A stretch of DNA of 64,000 nt from Gluconacetobacter azotocaptans. GTDB lineage: Bacteria; Pseudomonadota; Alphaproteobacteria; Acetobacterales; Acetobacteraceae. Each line of letters starts with the position of its first letter. Position 1 is the first letter of the stretch. The notes below the pieces were generated by a model, which saw nothing but the letters and a program-made list of their open reading frames with translations, was not told the origin of the DNA and searched no databases. Both the position numbers and the translations under genes were made by a program. The stretch covers positions 62,001 through 126,000 of the forward strand of contig NZ_JABEQF010000007.1 of NCBI RefSeq assembly GCF_014174355.1, written 5' to 3'. This document shows, in pieces, positions 29,303 to 41,235 of the stretch.

Positions 29303-30780
29303 CCCGCCTGTTCCAGTTGCTGGCCAAGTCGGATTTTTCCATCGCGACCCCCGCCGACGCGGCCGATCCGGCGATTTCGGGCGTCACCGCCGACAGCCGC
29401 CGCGTCGGGCCGGGCACGCTGTTCGTCGCCATTCCCGGCACCCGGGCCGACGGCCGCGCCTTCATTCCCGCCGCCGTCGCCGCCGGGGCGGCCGCGATTA
29501 TCGCCCCGCGCGACACCGTCTGGCCGGTGGACGTGCCGGCGCGCCCGCTGATCCGGGTGGACGACCCACGCCAGGCCCTGGCGCGTCTGGCGGCGTCGTT
29601 CGCCGGGGCCCAGCCCGGGCATGTGGTCGCCGTCACCGGCACCAACGGCAAGACCAGCACCGTCGATTTCCTGCGCCAGATCTGGACGCATCAGGCGCGC
29701 CAGGCCGCCAGCATCGGCACGCTGGGCCTGATCGCCGGCGTTCCCCTGCCCGATTGCGGCCCGGCGCTGACCACCCCGGACAGCGTCGGGCTGGCGACCG
29801 CCCTGGCCGCGATGGCGCAAGGCGGCGTCACCGACGTCGCGATCGAGGCCTCGTCGCACGGACTGGAGCAGTGCCGCCTGGACGGGCTGCGCCTCGCGGC
29901 CGCGGGCTTCACCAACCTGACGCGCGACCATCTGGATTATCATGGCACGCTGGACGCCTATCGCGCCGCCAAGCTGCGCCTGTTCGACACGCTGCTGCCC
30001 GAAGGCGCGCTGGCCGCCGCCAACGCGGACATGGACGGCGCGACACTGGACGCGCTGCGCGACGTCGCGACCCGCCGCCGGCTGAACTTGCGTCTGGTCG
30101 GCGAGGCCGGCGACGCGATCCGCCTGCTGGACAGCAGCCCGCTGCCGGAAGGCCAGCACCTGCGGGTAGCGGTGGGCGGCACGGTGCGCGACATCGTCCT
30201 GGCGCTACCCGGCCGATTCCAGGCCGACAACGCCCTGCTGGCCGCCGCCCTGGCCGCGCCGGGGGCCGAAGGGCTGGCGCGTGCGATCGATGCACTGTCG
30301 GCCTTGACCGGCGTGCGCGGCCGGATGGAGCGCGCCGCCCTGCTGCCGAACGGGGCGGCGGCCTATGTCGATTATGCCCATACACCCGACGCGCTGGCGC
30401 GGCTGCTGGACGCGCTGCGGCCGCATGCGACGGGCCGGCTGATCGCCGTCTTCGGCGCCGGCGGGGACCGCGATCGCGGCAAGCGCCCCCTGATGGGCCA
30501 GGAGGCGACGCGGCGCGCCGACATCGCCATCGTGACCGACGACAACCCCCGCACCGAGGATCCGGCCTTCATCCGGGGCGAGGTCCTGGCCGGCGCCCCC
30601 GGCGCCCTGGACATCGGCGACCGTGCCCGCGCCATCGCCGAGGGCCTGTCGATGCTGCGCGCCGGCGACGTGCTGGTCGTCGCCGGCAAGGGCCACGAAC
30701 AGGGCCAGACCATCGGGACCACGACCCTGCCGTTCGACGACGTGTCGGTCATCCGCCATCTGGCCGGCGTGCCGGCATGA
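29299..30780 (+). CDS. murE: UDP-MurNAc-tripeptide synthetase (meso-DAP adding)
   Basis: 493 aa from the ATG at 29299. The ATP-binding GTNGKTS is at about residue 114, the N-terminal domain has VTADSRRVGPG, and DNPR (about 415-418) in DDNPRTEDP marks meso-diaminopimelate specificity rather than lysine. It adds the third residue of the stem peptide in the cytoplasm. Overlaps ftsI and murF by 4 bp each. Confidence 0.96.
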   Translation: MTRLFQLLAKSDFSIATPADAADPAISGVTADSRRVGPGTLFVAIPGTRADGRAFIPAAVAAGAAAIIAPRDTVWPVDVPARPLIRVDDPRQALARLAASFAGAQPGHVVAVTGTNGKTSTVDFLRQIWTHQARQAASIGTLGLIAGVPLPDCGPALTTPDSVGLATALAAMAQGGVTDVAIEASSHGLEQCRLDGLRLAAAGFTNLTRDHLDYHGTLDAYRAAKLRLFDTLLPEGALAAANADMDGATLDALRDVATRRRLNLRLVGEAGDAIRLLDSSPLPEGQHLRVAVGGTVRDIVLALPGRFQADNALLAAALAAPGAEGLARAIDALSALTGVRGRMERAALLPNGAAAYVDYAHTPDALARLLDALRPHATGRLIAVFGAGGDRDRGKRPLMGQEATRRADIAIVTDDNPRTEDPAFIRGEVLAGAPGALDIGDRARAIAEGLSMLRAGDVLVVAGKGHEQGQTIGTTTLPFDDVSVIRHLAGVPA

Positions 30781-32165
30781 CCGTGTTGTGGACCCGTGAC
30801 GCCTTGCAAGCGGCGACAGGCGGCACGTTCGCAGGCGACACCGCCATCGCCGCGACCGGCGTGTCGATCGATACCCGCACCCTGGCGCCGGGCGACCTGT
30901 TCATCGCCCTGGTCGGCGAGGCCAGCGACGGCCACGCCCATGTCCGCACGGCGCTGGACAAGGGCGCCGCCGCCGTGCTGGTGCATGATGCCACCGGCAT
31001 CGACGATCCGCGCCTGCTGCGCGTGGCCGACACGATGACGGCCCTGCACGACCTGGGCCGCTTTGCCCGCGCGCGCTTCGGCGGGCGCATGATCGCCGTC
31101 ACCGGCAGCGTGGGCAAGACCACGACCAAGGACATGCTGCGCCTGGCGCTGGCGGCCATCGGCCCGACCCATGGTGCGGTCGCGTCCTACAACAACCATT
31201 GGGGCGTCCCGCTGACCCTGGCGCGGCTGCCGGCCGACGCGATGTTCTGCGTGGCCGAGGCCGGAATGAACCATCCGGGCGAAATCGCACCGCTGGCCGC
31301 CCTGATCCGGCCCGAGGTCGCGATCGTCACCACCATCGCCGGGGCGCATCTGGGCCATATGGGCAGCCTGGACGCCATCGCACTGGAAAAATCCGACCTG
31401 ATCGCGGCGTTGCCGCCCGGCGGCACGGCCATCGTCCCCGACGACGCGACCGGCCTGCCCGTCTTCGCCGAACGGGCGGCGCAGGCAGGCGCGCGCCTGT
31501 GGACCAGCGGCGCGCAACCGGGCAGCGATGCCCGCCTGTCCGACCTGCGGCTGGCCGCCGACGGCAGCGACTTCACTGTTACCCTCAGCAACACCATGGG
31601 CGGCCGGCCGATGCCGGTCCGGCTGAACGCGCCGGGGCGGCATCTGGCGCGCAACGCCACGACGGCCCTGGCGGCCGTCGCGGCGCTGGGCGCGGATGTC
31701 GCCCGTGCCGCCACAACGCTGGCCGATTTCCGGCCCGGATCGGGGCGCGGCGCGCTGGCGTCCATCCTGGACGGCCGGGCCGCCCTGCTGGACGAAAGCT
31801 ACAATGCCTCCACCCTGTCCATCCGCGCGTCGCTCGCGGTACTGGGCCTGCTGCCCGCCGCGCGGCGGGTGGCGGTGCTGGGCGATATTCGCGAACTCGG
31901 CGCCTTCGCCCGCGCCGAACATGAATCCCTCCTTCCCGCCCTCCTTGACAATGCGGACCTCGTTTTCTGCGCCGGCCCCAATATGAAATATCTGTTTGAC
32001 CTGACCCCTCCCTCCCGCCGGGGCGCATGGGCGCCCGATGCGGCGACGCTCGCGCCTCTGGTCCGTGACGCGCTCGGCCAGGACGATGTCGTCCTGGTCA
32101 AGGGCAGCCTCGGCAGCCGCATGCGCGACGTCGTCGCCGTCCTTTCGGCGCGAGGCGCGGCCTGA
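30777..32165 (+). CDS. murF: UDP-MurNAc-pentapeptide synthetase
   Basis: 462 aa from the ATG at 30777. The P-loop [10 protein letters not shown] is at about 110, followed by [16 protein letters not shown] and [10 protein letters not shown], both typical of MurF. It joins D-Ala-D-Ala to the UDP-MurNAc tripeptide. Its stop shares one base with the mraY start (TGATG). Confidence 0.96.
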   Translation: MTVLWTRDALQAATGGTFAGDTAIAATGVSIDTRTLAPGDLFIALVGEASDGHAHVRTALDKGAAAVLVHDATGIDDPRLLRVADTMTALHDLGRFARARFGGRMIAVTGSVGKTTTKDMLRLALAAIGPTHGAVASYNNHWGVPLTLARLPADAMFCVAEAGMNHPGEIAPLAALIRPEVAIVTTIAGAHLGHMGSLDAIALEKSDLIAALPPGGTAIVPDDATGLPVFAERAAQAGARLWTSGAQPGSDARLSDLRLAADGSDFTVTLSNTMGGRPMPVRLNAPGRHLARNATTALAAVAALGADVARAATTLADFRPGSGRGALASILDGRAALLDESYNASTLSIRASLAVLGLLPAARRVAVLGDIRELGAFARAEHESLLPALLDNADLVFCAGPNMKYLFDLTPPSRRGAWAPDAATLAPLVRDALGQDDVVLVKGSLGSRMRDVVAVLSARGAA

Positions 32166-33256
32166 TGCTGTACAACCTGATCCAGCATCACGCCGCGGCC
32201 CACGTCTCCATCCTGAACCTGTTCCGCTACATCACCTTTCGCGCCGGGTCGGCGTGCCTGACGGCGCTGCTGATCTCGCTGGTGCTGGGCAACCCGCTGA
32301 TCGCGCAACTGCGCCGGATCCAGCGCGAAGGCCAGCCGATCCGCGCCCTGGGGCCGGAACGGCATATCCTGGAAAAGGCAGGCACCCCCACCATGGGCGG
32401 CGTACTGATCCTGGCCGCCCTGTTCGGCTCAACCCTGCTGTGGGCCGACCTGACCAGCGGCTATGTCTGGGCGGTGCTGCTGGTCACGCTGTGCTTCGGC
32501 GCCGTGGGGTTCGCCGACGATTACCTGAAGCTGTCGCGCCGCAACACGGCGGGCGTATCCAAGCGGATGCGCCTGGGCTGCGAATTCGCGGCGTCGCTGG
32601 TCGGCGGTTTCTGGCTGCAAAGCCTGATGCCCGCCGACCTGGCCAACCATCTGGCCTTCCCCTTCCTGAAGGACTGGCTGCTGCCGCTGGGCTTCGCCTT
32701 CCCGCTGTTCGCCATGATCACGATCACGGGCTTCGGCAACGCGGTCAATTTCACCGACGGGCTGGACGGGCTGGCCATCGTGCCGGTGGTGATCGCAGCC
32801 CTGGTGTTCGCGCTGATCGCCTATCTGGTCGGCAACCATGTCTTCGCCGATTACCTGCAACTGCACGCCGTGCCGGGGACGGGGGAGCTGTGCGTCTTCT
32901 GCTCGGCCCTGGTGGGGGCCGGCCTGGGCTTCCTGTGGTTCAACGCGCCGCCGGCCGCCGTGTTCATGGGCGACACGGGGTCGCTGTCGCTGGGCGGCGC
33001 GCTGGGCGCGGTCGCGGTCGCGGTGAAGCACGAGCTGGTGCTGTGCATCGTCGGCGGCCTGTTCGTGGTCGAAACCCTGTCGGTCATCATCCAGGTCTTC
33101 TGGTTCCGCCGCACCGGACGGCGGGTGTTCCTGATGGCGCCGCTGCACCATCATTTCGAAAAGAAGGGCTGGCAGGAACCGAAGATCGTGATCCGGTTCT
33201 GGATCGTCTCCATCGTCCTGGGGCTGTGTGGCCTTGCCACGCTGAAGCTGCGATGA
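32165..33256 (+). CDS. mraY: Phospho-MurNAc-pentapeptide translocase
   Basis: 363 aa polytopic inner-membrane enzyme with about ten hydrophobic segments. Family motifs are [46 protein letters not shown] and [12 protein letters not shown]. It moves phospho-MurNAc-pentapeptide to undecaprenyl phosphate, making lipid I. Position between murF and murD is canonical. Confidence 0.97.
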   Translation: MLYNLIQHHAAAHVSILNLFRYITFRAGSACLTALLISLVLGNPLIAQLRRIQREGQPIRALGPERHILEKAGTPTMGGVLILAALFGSTLLWADLTSGYVWAVLLVTLCFGAVGFADDYLKLSRRNTAGVSKRMRLGCEFAASLVGGFWLQSLMPADLANHLAFPFLKDWLLPLGFAFPLFAMITITGFGNAVNFTDGLDGLAIVPVVIAALVFALIAYLVGNHVFADYLQLHAVPGTGELCVFCSALVGAGLGFLWFNAPPAAVFMGDTGSLSLGGALGAVAVAVKHELVLCIVGGLFVVETLSVIIQVFWFRRTGRRVFLMAPLHHHFEKKGWQEPKIVIRFWIVSIVLGLCGLATLKLR

Positions 33257-34635
33257 CCGCCTTCCCCCCCGACCTGTTCGCCGGACGCCGCTTCGCGGTC
33301 CTGGGCCTGGGCCGCAACGGCGCGCCCGCCGTCCGCGCGCTGGTCGCGATGGGGGCCCGGGTCCAGGCCTGGGACGACGGCCCCGCCGCCCGCGCGGCGG
33401 TGGACGATGTCGCCGGCGTCGGGGTGGCGCCGTTCGATACGCTGGCAGGGTTCGACGCGCTGGTGCTGTCGCCCGGCATCGCGCATGTGCTGCCCCAGCC
33501 CCATCCCGTCGCCCTGATGGCGCGCCAGGCCGCTATCCCCATCCTGTCGGACGCGGAACTGCTGTTCCAGGCCGTGCGCCGGGCAGGATCGCGCGCGCGC
33601 TTCGCCGGCATCACCGGCACGAACGGCAAATCCACCACCACTGCGCTGCTGGCCCATATTCTGCTGGCCTGCGGCATTCCGGTCGCGGCCGGCGGCAATC
33701 TGGGCCCGGCCGCCTTGTCGCTGCCGCTGCTGCCCGACGACGGCGTGTATGTGCTGGAAATGTCGTCCTACATGCTCGAACGGCTGCACAGCCTGCGCTT
33801 CGACGCCGCGTGCCTGCTGAACCTGACGCCGGACCATCTGGACCGCCACGGCGACATGGACGGCTACCGGCGTGCCAAGCTGCACATCTTCGACCGGCAG
33901 ACAGCGGACGACCTGGCGGTGATCGGCACTGACGACGTTTCGGATACGGCGCTGCGCGACGAACTGGCGGCGCAGGGCATTCCGACGATGACCGTGTCCG
34001 GCACCGTGGCCGCCGACCTGACCGGCGCGGGCGGCCTGCTGCGCGACGGTGCCGGCCCGATCGCGACCCTGGCCGACGCCCCTTCCCTGCCCGGCGCCCA
34101 TAATGCGGAAAACGCGGCGGCCGCCGTGGTCATGGCGCTGTCGCTGGGCGCGCCGCGCGCGGACATCGCCGCCGCCCTGCGCAGTTTCCCCGGCCTGGCG
34201 CACCGGCAGAAGCTGATCGACACCATCGACGGTATCCGCTTCGTCGACGACAGCAAGGCGACGAACGCCGACGCGGCGTCGCGGGCGCTGGGATGCTACG
34301 ACCGGCTGGTCTGGATCGCCGGCGGCACCGCCAAGGCCGGCGGGATCGAGGATCTGGCGCCGTTCTTCCCCCGCATCGCGCATGCCTTCCTGATCGGCCG
34401 GGACGCCGCCGGACTGGCCCGGACGCTGGCCGCGCATGGCGTGCCGCACACCATCGCCGAGACGCTGGACCGCGCGGTGCCCGGCGCCTTCGCCGCCGCG
34501 CGCGCGGGCCATGTGCCGGCGGTTCTGCTGTCGCCCGCCTGCGCCAGCTTCGACCAGTTCAGAAGTTTCGAGCATCGCGGCCAGCATTTCGCGGACTTGG
34601 TCCGCAAGCTGCATCCGACAGGGGAGACCGAATGA
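33253..34635 (+). CDS. murD: UDP-MurNAc-L-alanine:D-glutamate ligase
   Basis: 460 aa from the ATG at 33253. The N-terminal Rossmann motif [15 protein letters not shown], the P-loop [11 protein letters not shown] (about 122-132), [17 protein letters not shown] and [13 protein letters not shown] identify MurD. It adds D-Glu as the second stem residue. Overlaps mraY and ftsW by 4 bp each. Confidence 0.96.
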   Translation: MTAFPPDLFAGRRFAVLGLGRNGAPAVRALVAMGARVQAWDDGPAARAAVDDVAGVGVAPFDTLAGFDALVLSPGIAHVLPQPHPVALMARQAAIPILSDAELLFQAVRRAGSRARFAGITGTNGKSTTTALLAHILLACGIPVAAGGNLGPAALSLPLLPDDGVYVLEMSSYMLERLHSLRFDAACLLNLTPDHLDRHGDMDGYRRAKLHIFDRQTADDLAVIGTDDVSDTALRDELAAQGIPTMTVSGTVAADLTGAGGLLRDGAGPIATLADAPSLPGAHNAENAAAAVVMALSLGAPRADIAAALRSFPGLAHRQKLIDTIDGIRFVDDSKATNADAASRALGCYDRLVWIAGGTAKAGGIEDLAPFFPRIAHAFLIGRDAAGLARTLAAHGVPHTIAETLDRAVPGAFAAARAGHVPAVLLSPACASFDQFRSFEHRGQHFADLVRKLHPTGETE

Positions 34636-35810
34636 TGGCCGGCATGTCGCGCGTCGACACGTCCTATCTCGCGCGCTGGTGGCGCAATGTCGACCGGGTG
34701 ACGCTGTGCTGCGTCGGCGTGCTGATCGGCTTCGGCTACGTGCTGATGCTGGCGGCAAGCCCCGCGGTCGCCACCCGCATCGGCGCGTCGCGCGACATGT
34801 TCATCCTGAAGCAGGTGGTCTTCCTGACTCTGGCGGGGCTGATCGTGACGGGTACGTCGCTGCTCTCGCCCCGGGGGGTCAGGCGGCTGGCGGCCGTGGG
34901 GTTCGTCCTGGCCGTCGCCGCCACCGCGCTGACGCTGGTCCATGGGGTGGAGATCAAGGGTGCCCGGCGCTGGATCGCCCTGCCGATGATGTCGGTCCAG
35001 CCGTCGGAATTCCTCAAGCCCTGCTTCGCCGTCGTCACCGCGTGGCTGCTGACCGAACGCCGCACGCGTCGCCTGTTCCCCGGCATGCCCATCGCGCTGG
35101 GCCTGTTCGCCGCCATCCTGCTGCTGCTGAAATCGCAGCCCGACATCGGCATGCTCAGCGTCATCACCACCGTCTTCCTGGCGCAGCTGTTCATCGACGG
35201 GCTGAACCTGTTTTTCGTCGGCGCCGGCGTCGGCTGCATGATCGCGGCGTTCCTGGGCGCCTACATGGTGTTTCCGCATGTGCGCTCGCGCGTGGAACGC
35301 TTCCTGCACCCCAATGTCGGCGATCATTACCAGATCGACACCGCACTGCGCGCCTTCGGCAACGGCGGCCTGATGGGACGCGGCCCCGGCGAAGGCCGGG
35401 TGAAGGACCTGCTGCCCGACGCGCACGCCGATTTCGTCTTCGCCGTCGCGGGCGAGGAATTCGGCATGCTGATCTGCCTGTTCATCATCGGCGTGTTCTG
35501 CCTGATCGTCGTGCGGACCCTGCTGAAACTGCTGCGCGAGGACGATCCGTTCGTCGTGGTGGCCTCGACCGGGCTCATCACGGGCTTCGGCCTGCAGGCC
35601 TTCGTCAACATGGGCTCCACCCTGCATCTGATCCCGACCAAGGGCATGACCCTGCCGTTCATTTCCTATGGCGGGTCGTCGGCGATGTCGGTGGCGCTGA
35701 CCATCGGCATGGTGCTGGCCCTGACGCGCCACCGCGTGGGCGAAAGCCGGATTCCGCGCGGCCGCGTGGCCCCGATCCCTGCCCCGGGGCTGCGAAGGGC
35801 CACGGCATGA
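34632..35810 (+). CDS. ftsW: Septal peptidoglycan polymerase FtsW (SEDS)
   Basis: 392 aa, about ten membrane segments. SEDS motifs include [22 protein letters not shown], the region of the catalytic Asp around [10 protein letters not shown], and the C-terminal [19 protein letters not shown]. It polymerises lipid II at the septum with FtsI. Located between murD and murG as usual. Confidence 0.96.
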   Translation: MMAGMSRVDTSYLARWWRNVDRVTLCCVGVLIGFGYVLMLAASPAVATRIGASRDMFILKQVVFLTLAGLIVTGTSLLSPRGVRRLAAVGFVLAVAATALTLVHGVEIKGARRWIALPMMSVQPSEFLKPCFAVVTAWLLTERRTRRLFPGMPIALGLFAAILLLLKSQPDIGMLSVITTVFLAQLFIDGLNLFFVGAGVGCMIAAFLGAYMVFPHVRSRVERFLHPNVGDHYQIDTALRAFGNGGLMGRGPGEGRVKDLLPDAHADFVFAVAGEEFGMLICLFIIGVFCLIVVRTLLKLLREDDPFVVVASTGLITGFGLQAFVNMGSTLHLIPTKGMTLPFISYGGSSAMSVALTIGMVLALTRHRVGESRIPRGRVAPIPAPGLRRATA

Positions 35811-36976
35811 GCGCGCATCCGGATATCGCCACGGGCCGCCGCCCGATCGTCATCGCCGCCGGGGGAACCGGCGGCCATTTCATCCCCGCCGAGGCCCTGG
35901 CACGGGAACTGGCGTCGCGCGGCCACGCCATCGCGCTGATGACCGACCGCCGCGCCGGCCAACGGACCGAGGGCGTGTTCGCCGGTGGCCCGCAATTCGT
36001 CCTGCCGGGGGCCGGCATCGCCGGGCGCGGCCTGTCGCGCGGCCTGCGCGCCGCCGTGGCGCTGGCGCGCGGCGCGGTGCAGGCGCGGGCGATCCTGCGT
36101 CGGCTGGATGCCGCGGCGGTGGTCGGGTTCGGCGGCTACCCGTCGGTCCCGCCGCTGCTGGGCGCGCGCCTGCTGGGCCGGACACGGCCGCTGATCTTCA
36201 TCCACGAAGGCAACGCGGTGCTGGGGCAGGCCAACGCGATGCTGGCGCGCTTCGCCGACGGCATCGCGACCTCGTTCGCGCGGGTCGCCCGGCTGCCGGC
36301 CGGGGCCGCGCCGGCGCTGACCGGCATGCCGGTGCGCGATGCGATCGCGGCCCTGCACGACCAGCCCTATGTCCCGCCGGGCGAGGCCGTGCGGCTGCTG
36401 GTCTGGGGCGGGTCGCTGGGCGCGCGGGTGTTCAGCGACGTCGTGCCCGCCGCCCTCGCGCTGCTGCCGGCCCCCCATCGCGCGCGCCTGCACGTCACCC
36501 AGCAGGCCCGCGCCGAGGATGTCGATCGGGTCCGCGCCGCCTATGCGGACCTGGGCATCCCGGCCACGGTCTCGCCGTTCTTTTCGGACGTGGCCGGGCT
36601 GCTGGGGGCCGCGCATCTGGTGATCGGGCGCGCGGGCGGTTCGTCGGTCGCGGAACTGGCCGATGCGGGGCGCCCCGCCATCCTGGTGCCGCTGCCGATC
36701 GCGGCCAGCGACGAACAGGGCGCCAACGCCGCCGCCCTGGTCGAGGCCGGCGCCGCCTGGATGATCCGCCAGCCCGATTTCACCCCCCCGGCCCTGGCGG
36801 CGCGGATCGGCGCCCTGCTGGACGAACCGGACGGCCTGGCCGCCGCCGCCCGCGCCGCCCGCACCCTTGCCCGCCCCGATGCCGCGCGCCTGTTCGCCGA
36901 CCTGATCGAAGGATGCTTGCATCCGCAGCCCCGCCCCGCCTATCCGACAGGCGCGAAGACGGAGACCCACGCATGA
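35807..36976 (+). CDS. murG: Lipid II synthase MurG (GlcNAc transferase)
   Basis: 389 aa from the ATG at 35807. GT28 features: the N-terminal glycine loop [30 protein letters not shown], the donor-side [13 protein letters not shown] and [24 protein letters not shown]. It transfers GlcNAc from UDP-GlcNAc to lipid I at the inner face of the membrane. 4-bp overlaps on both sides. Confidence 0.97.
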   Translation: MSAHPDIATGRRPIVIAAGGTGGHFIPAEALARELASRGHAIALMTDRRAGQRTEGVFAGGPQFVLPGAGIAGRGLSRGLRAAVALARGAVQARAILRRLDAAAVVGFGGYPSVPPLLGARLLGRTRPLIFIHEGNAVLGQANAMLARFADGIATSFARVARLPAGAAPALTGMPVRDAIAALHDQPYVPPGEAVRLLVWGGSLGARVFSDVVPAALALLPAPHRARLHVTQQARAEDVDRVRAAYADLGIPATVSPFFSDVAGLLGAAHLVIGRAGGSSVAELADAGRPAILVPLPIAASDEQGANAAALVEAGAAWMIRQPDFTPPALAARIGALLDEPDGLAAAARAARTLARPDAARLFADLIEGCLHPQPRPAYPTGAKTETHA

Positions 36977-38418
36977 GAGCCCTGCCCCTTTCCATCGGCA
37001 CCATCCATTTCGTCGGGATCGGCGGCATCGGCATGTCCGGCATCGCCGAGGTGCTGCACATGCTGGGCTATGCCGTCCAGGGCTCGGACATCGCCGAGAA
37101 TGCCAATGTGCTGCGCCTACGCGCGGCCGGCATCGCGGTGACCATCGGCCATGACGCCGCCAATCTGGGCGCGGCCCAGGTCGTGGTGACATCGACCGCC
37201 GTCCGCCGCGACAACCCCGAAGTGGTGGCGGCGCGCGCGCGCCTGATCCCCGTCGTCCGCCGGGCCGAAATGCTGGCCGAGCTGATGCGCCTGCGCTGGT
37301 CGGTGGCCGTCGGCGGCACCCACGGCAAGACGACGACGACCAGCCTGGTCGCCGCCGTGCTGGAAGCCGCCCACCTGGACCCCACCGTCATCAACGGCGG
37401 CATCATCGAGGCGTACGGCACCAACACCCGCATGGGCTCGGGCGACTGGATGGTGGTCGAGGCCGACGAAAGCGACGGATCCTTCCTGCGCCTGCCCTCG
37501 GTCATCACCGTGGTCACCAACATGGACCCCGAGCATCTGGACCATTGGGGCACGGCCGAGGCAATGCAGGCCGCGTACGACCAGTTCGTGTCCAACATCC
37601 CGTTCTACGGCTTCGCGGTCCTGTGCATCGACCATCCGGCGGTGCAGCAGATGATCCCCCGCCTGTCGGACCACCGGATCGTCACCTACGGCTTCTCGCC
37701 CCAGGCCGACATCCGCGCGGAAAAGATCATCACCGACAAGCTGGGCGCGACGTTCGAGGTCGTGGTGACCAACCGCACCCGCAACCGCACCCGCCGCGCC
37801 GGGCCGTTCCGCCTGCCGATGCTGGGCCATCACAACGTGCAGAACGCCCTGGCCGCGATCGCCGTGGGGGTGGAGATGGAAATCGACGACGCCACCATCC
37901 GCTCGGCCTTCGCCGGGTTCCGGGGCGTCAAGCGGCGGTTCACCCGCACGGGCGAAACCGGGGGCATCACCATCATCGACGATTACGGCCACCATCCGGT
38001 GGAAATCGCCGCCGTGCTGAAGGCCGCGCGGCAGGCGGGCGCGCGCAACGTCATCGCGGTGGTCCAGCCCCATCGCTATTCCCGCCTGCAAACCCTGTTC
38101 GGCGAGTTCTGCACCTGCATGAACGACGCCGGCACGGTGGTGGTGGCCGACGTCTACGCGGCGGGCGAGGCCCCGATCGCGGGCATAGACCGCGACGCGC
38201 TGGTCGAGGGCCTGCGCGAACGCGGCCATCGCTCGGTCGTGCCGCTGCCGGGCCCGGAACATCTGGCGGAAATGATCCACGCCGTCGCCCGCCCCGGCGA
38301 TTTCGTCGTCTGCCTGGGTGCGGGAAACATCACCAACTGGGCGCAGGCCCTGCCGAAGGAACTCGCGGCCCTCCAGGCGCCGGCCAGCCCAGGGCGAAAG
38401 GGGGATTTCGCGGCATGA
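36973..38418 (+). CDS. murC: UDP-N-acetylmuramate:L-alanine ligase
   Basis: 481 aa from the ATG at 36973. [17 protein letters not shown] is the N-terminal UDP-binding loop, [14 protein letters not shown] (about 114-127) the ATP site, and [20 protein letters not shown] the C-terminal domain signature. It adds L-Ala, the first stem residue. Its start overlaps the murG stop and its end overlaps murB. Confidence 0.97.
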   Translation: MRALPLSIGTIHFVGIGGIGMSGIAEVLHMLGYAVQGSDIAENANVLRLRAAGIAVTIGHDAANLGAAQVVVTSTAVRRDNPEVVAARARLIPVVRRAEMLAELMRLRWSVAVGGTHGKTTTTSLVAAVLEAAHLDPTVINGGIIEAYGTNTRMGSGDWMVVEADESDGSFLRLPSVITVVTNMDPEHLDHWGTAEAMQAAYDQFVSNIPFYGFAVLCIDHPAVQQMIPRLSDHRIVTYGFSPQADIRAEKIITDKLGATFEVVVTNRTRNRTRRAGPFRLPMLGHHNVQNALAAIAVGVEMEIDDATIRSAFAGFRGVKRRFTRTGETGGITIIDDYGHHPVEIAAVLKAARQAGARNVIAVVQPHRYSRLQTLFGEFCTCMNDAGTVVVADVYAAGEAPIAGIDRDALVEGLRERGHRSVVPLPGPEHLAEMIHAVARPGDFVVCLGAGNITNWAQALPKELAALQAPASPGRKGDFAA

Positions 38419-39353
38419 TGGCGGGATTGCGCGCCCTGCTGCCGGACCTGCGCGGCCGCCTGGCCGACGACGCGCCGTTGGGTCCGCGCACCTGGTTCCG
38501 CGTCGGCGGGGCCGCCGAGGCGCTGCTGCAACCGGCCGACGCGCGGGATCTGGCCACCTGCCTGGGCCATTTGCCGCCCGACATGCCGGTGACCGTGCTC
38601 GGCGCGTGCTCCAACGTCATCGTGCGCGACGGCGGCATCGACGGGGTCGTCATCCGCCTGGGCCGCGGGTTCTCGGACATCGTGGTCGAGGACAACGGGC
38701 TGGTGGTCGGCGGCGCCTGCCTGGACATGACCGTTGCCGAACACGCGGCGGACGCCGGGCTGAAAGGCCTGGAATTCCTGGCCGGCATCCCCGGCTCGAT
38801 CGGCGGGGCCGTGGCGATGAATGCCGGGGCCTACGGGTCGGACATCGCGACCGTACTGGATTGGGCCGACATCGTGACGCGCGACGGCAACGGCGTACGG
38901 CTGTCCGGGCCCGCGCTGGGCTTCGGCTATCGCCGTTCGGCCCTGCCGGCCGGGTCGGTCGTCACCCGCGCCCGCCTGCACGGCACCCCTGCCGCGCCGG
39001 CCGCCATCCGGCAGGCCATCGCCCAGATCCGCGACTCGCGCGAGGCCGCCCAGCCCACGCGGGCCCGGACCGGCGGGTCGACCTTCCGCAATCCCGACGC
39101 CGCGATCTCGGACCGCAAGGCGTGGGAACTGATCGACGCGGCGGGCTGCCGGGGCCTGACCCTGGGCGGCGCGCAGATCAGCGAGAAGCACTGCAATTTC
39201 ATGCTCAACACCGGTTCGGCGACCGCCGCCGACCTGGAAACGCTGGGCGAGACCGTCCGCCGGCGCGTCCGCGAACGGACCGGCGTGACGCTGGACTGGG
39301 AAATCAAGCGGATCGGCCGCCCCGCCGCCCCGACGACAGGAGACGCGCCATGA
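38415..39353 (+). CDS. murB: UDP-N-acetylenolpyruvoylglucosamine reductase
   Basis: 312 aa, the short type II MurB without the extra insertion of E. coli. FAD-binding elements are [36 protein letters not shown] and [26 protein letters not shown] contains the catalytic Ser. It reduces the enolpyruvyl group to lactyl using NADPH. Positioned murC-murB-ddl as in other alphaproteobacteria. Confidence 0.96.
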   Translation: MMAGLRALLPDLRGRLADDAPLGPRTWFRVGGAAEALLQPADARDLATCLGHLPPDMPVTVLGACSNVIVRDGGIDGVVIRLGRGFSDIVVEDNGLVVGGACLDMTVAEHAADAGLKGLEFLAGIPGSIGGAVAMNAGAYGSDIATVLDWADIVTRDGNGVRLSGPALGFGYRRSALPAGSVVTRARLHGTPAAPAAIRQAIAQIRDSREAAQPTRARTGGSTFRNPDAAISDRKAWELIDAAGCRGLTLGGAQISEKHCNFMLNTGSATAADLETLGETVRRRVRERTGVTLDWEIKRIGRPAAPTTGDAP

Positions 39354-40306
39354 CCGCCCCGCACCCGGCCCGGAGCATCACCGTCCTGACCGGCGGCCTG
39401 TCCGCCGAACGCGAGGTCAGCCTGTCCAGCGGCCGGGGCATCAGCGCCGCCCTGCGCGAGGAAGGCTACGACGTCCGCGTGCTGGACGCCGGCACCGACC
39501 TGGGCGCCATCGTCGCCGACCTGACCGCCCACCGACCCGACGTCGTGTTCAACGCCCTGCACGGCCGCTTCGGCGAGGACGGGTCCATCCAGGGCGTGCT
39601 GGACTGGATGAACATCCCCTACACCCATTCCGGCGTCCGCGCGTCCGCGGTGGCGATGGACAAGGCCGCCGCCCGCGCGGTGTTCACCGCCGCCGGCCTG
39701 CCCGTCGCGGCGGGCGGCGTCATCGACATCGCCGATTTTCCGGCCGCCGACCCCCTGCCCACGCCCTACGTCATCAAGCCGCTGAACGAGGGGTCGTCGG
39801 TGGGGGTGGACATCGTGCGCCCGGGCTCCAACCGCCGCGCCGCCATCGCCGACGCCTGGACCTATGGCCCGAAGGCGCTGGTCGAGGAATTCATCCCCGG
39901 CCGCGAACTGACGGTGGGCGTGATGGGCGACCGGGCGCTGACGGTCACCGACATCACGCCCAACCCCGGCGCCGCGCACGAATTCTACGACTATGCCGCG
40001 AAATACCAGGAAGGTGGCTCGCGCCACGTCCTGCCCGCGCAGATCCATCCCGATGCGTTCGCCCAGGCCCTGCGCATCGCCGTCGTCGCGCACCAGGCAC
40101 TTGGCTGTGCCGGCGCGTCGCGCACCGATTTCCGCTATGACGACACCGCCTGCGGCGACGGGCCGGGGCGGCTGGTGATCCTGGAGGTCAACACCCAGCC
40201 CGGCATGACCGCCACCTCGCTGCTGCCCGAACAGGCCAATGCCTGCGGCATTTCCTACGGCACGCTGTGCCGCTGGATGGTCGAGCACGCAACCTGCCGC
40301 ACATGA
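39350..40306 (+). CDS. ddlB: D-alanine:D-alanine ligase
   Basis: 318 aa, ATP-grasp enzyme. Motifs: LTGGLSAEREVSLSSG, NALHGRFGEDGSIQGVLD, KPLNEGSSVGVDIV for ATP binding, EEFIPGRELTVGV and LEVNTQPGMTATSLLPEQA for metal and substrate. It makes the D-Ala-D-Ala used by MurF. Overlaps murB and ftsQ by 4 bp each. Confidence 0.96.
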   Translation: MTAPHPARSITVLTGGLSAEREVSLSSGRGISAALREEGYDVRVLDAGTDLGAIVADLTAHRPDVVFNALHGRFGEDGSIQGVLDWMNIPYTHSGVRASAVAMDKAAARAVFTAAGLPVAAGGVIDIADFPAADPLPTPYVIKPLNEGSSVGVDIVRPGSNRRAAIADAWTYGPKALVEEFIPGRELTVGVMGDRALTVTDITPNPGAAHEFYDYAAKYQEGGSRHVLPAQIHPDAFAQALRIAVVAHQALGCAGASRTDFRYDDTACGDGPGRLVILEVNTQPGMTATSLLPEQANACGISYGTLCRWMVEHATCRT

Positions 40307-41235
40307 CGCGCCACGGGGACAATCGCAATGACCGGCCGTCACGGCTGTCGATCTTCGTCCGGCGGCAACGCCGGATGGTGCGGCCGGTCCTGCTTGTCCT
40401 CGTGCTGGCCGCCGGTGCAGTCGGCGCCGCCGCCGTGCTGCGCGACATGCGCTCCGAAGAGCGCTTCGCCCCGATCCGCGCGAAGCTGGTCAGCCTGCTG
40501 CCGCTGCGCATCACCGCGATCACCATCAGCGGCCGCAACCTGACGACCGAGGCCGCCTTGCAGGACGCGCTGGGCGTGCGGGTCGGCGATCCCGTGCTGG
40601 GCTTTTCCGTCGAGGCCGCCCGCCGGCGAATCGACGCGCTGCCCTTCGTCGACCGGTCGGTGGTCGAGCGGCATCTGCCCGGCACCATCGTGGTGCGCCT
40701 GACCGAACGCCGCCCCTTTGCCGTCTGGCAGAATCAGGGCCGCTTCATGCTGATCGACCGTGCCGGCGCCCAGGTGCGCGACCAGGGCATGACCGGCAAG
40801 GACGCGCAGGCGTTCCTTCAGCTGCCGCTGGTGGTCGGGCCGGACGCCAACGTCGCGGCGGCCGCCCTGTTCGACGCGCTGACCGCCCAACCGGTGGTCC
40901 AGAGCCATGTCACCGCCGCGATCCGCGTCGGCCAGCGCCGCTGGAACCTGCTGCTGCGCGACGGCACGACGGTCCTGCTGCCCGAGGGCGAGGAAATTCC
41001 GGCCCTGCGCCGCCTTGCCGATTTGCAGGCCGGCATGAAGCTGCTGGACCGCCCGGTCATCAGCATCGACATGCGCCTGCCGGACCGCCTGGTGGTGCAG
41101 CAGCCCCCCGCCGACGCCGCCCCCGGCCCCGACGGAAAGCCGGCCGCCGGCAAGACGGCCGACGGCGCGGCGCCCCCCACCGCCCCGAACCCGCCGCCCG
41201 CCGGCGCCGATCCCGCCCCACGGAGGCGCACATGA
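40303..41235 (+). CDS. ftsQ: Cell division protein FtsQ
   Basis: 310 aa from the ATG at 40303, which overlaps the ddl stop. A basic cytoplasmic start and one membrane helix (about 30-48, LLVLVLAAGAVGAAAVL) precede a POTRA domain (ITAITISGRNLTTEAALQDALG with DRSVVERHLPGTIVVRLTERRPFAVWQ) and the FtsQ beta domain. The last 50 residues are Pro/Ala-rich. It links FtsL/FtsB with the divisome. Confidence 0.93.
   Translation: MTRHGDNRNDRPSRLSIFVRRQRRMVRPVLLVLVLAAGAVGAAAVLRDMRSEERFAPIRAKLVSLLPLRITAITISGRNLTTEAALQDALGVRVGDPVLGFSVEAARRRIDALPFVDRSVVERHLPGTIVVRLTERRPFAVWQNQGRFMLIDRAGAQVRDQGMTGKDAQAFLQLPLVVGPDANVAAAALFDALTAQPVVQSHVTAAIRVGQRRWNLLLRDGTTVLLPEGEEIPALRRLADLQAGMKLLDRPVISIDMRLPDRLVVQQPPADAAPGPDGKPAAGKTADGAAPPTAPNPPPAGADPAPRRRT

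Noticed and set aside
33151-34758. Long minus-strand frames across the murD-ftsW region
   Set aside because: Same shadow effect; the plus strand has a continuous chain of recognised cell-wall genes with 4-bp overlaps.
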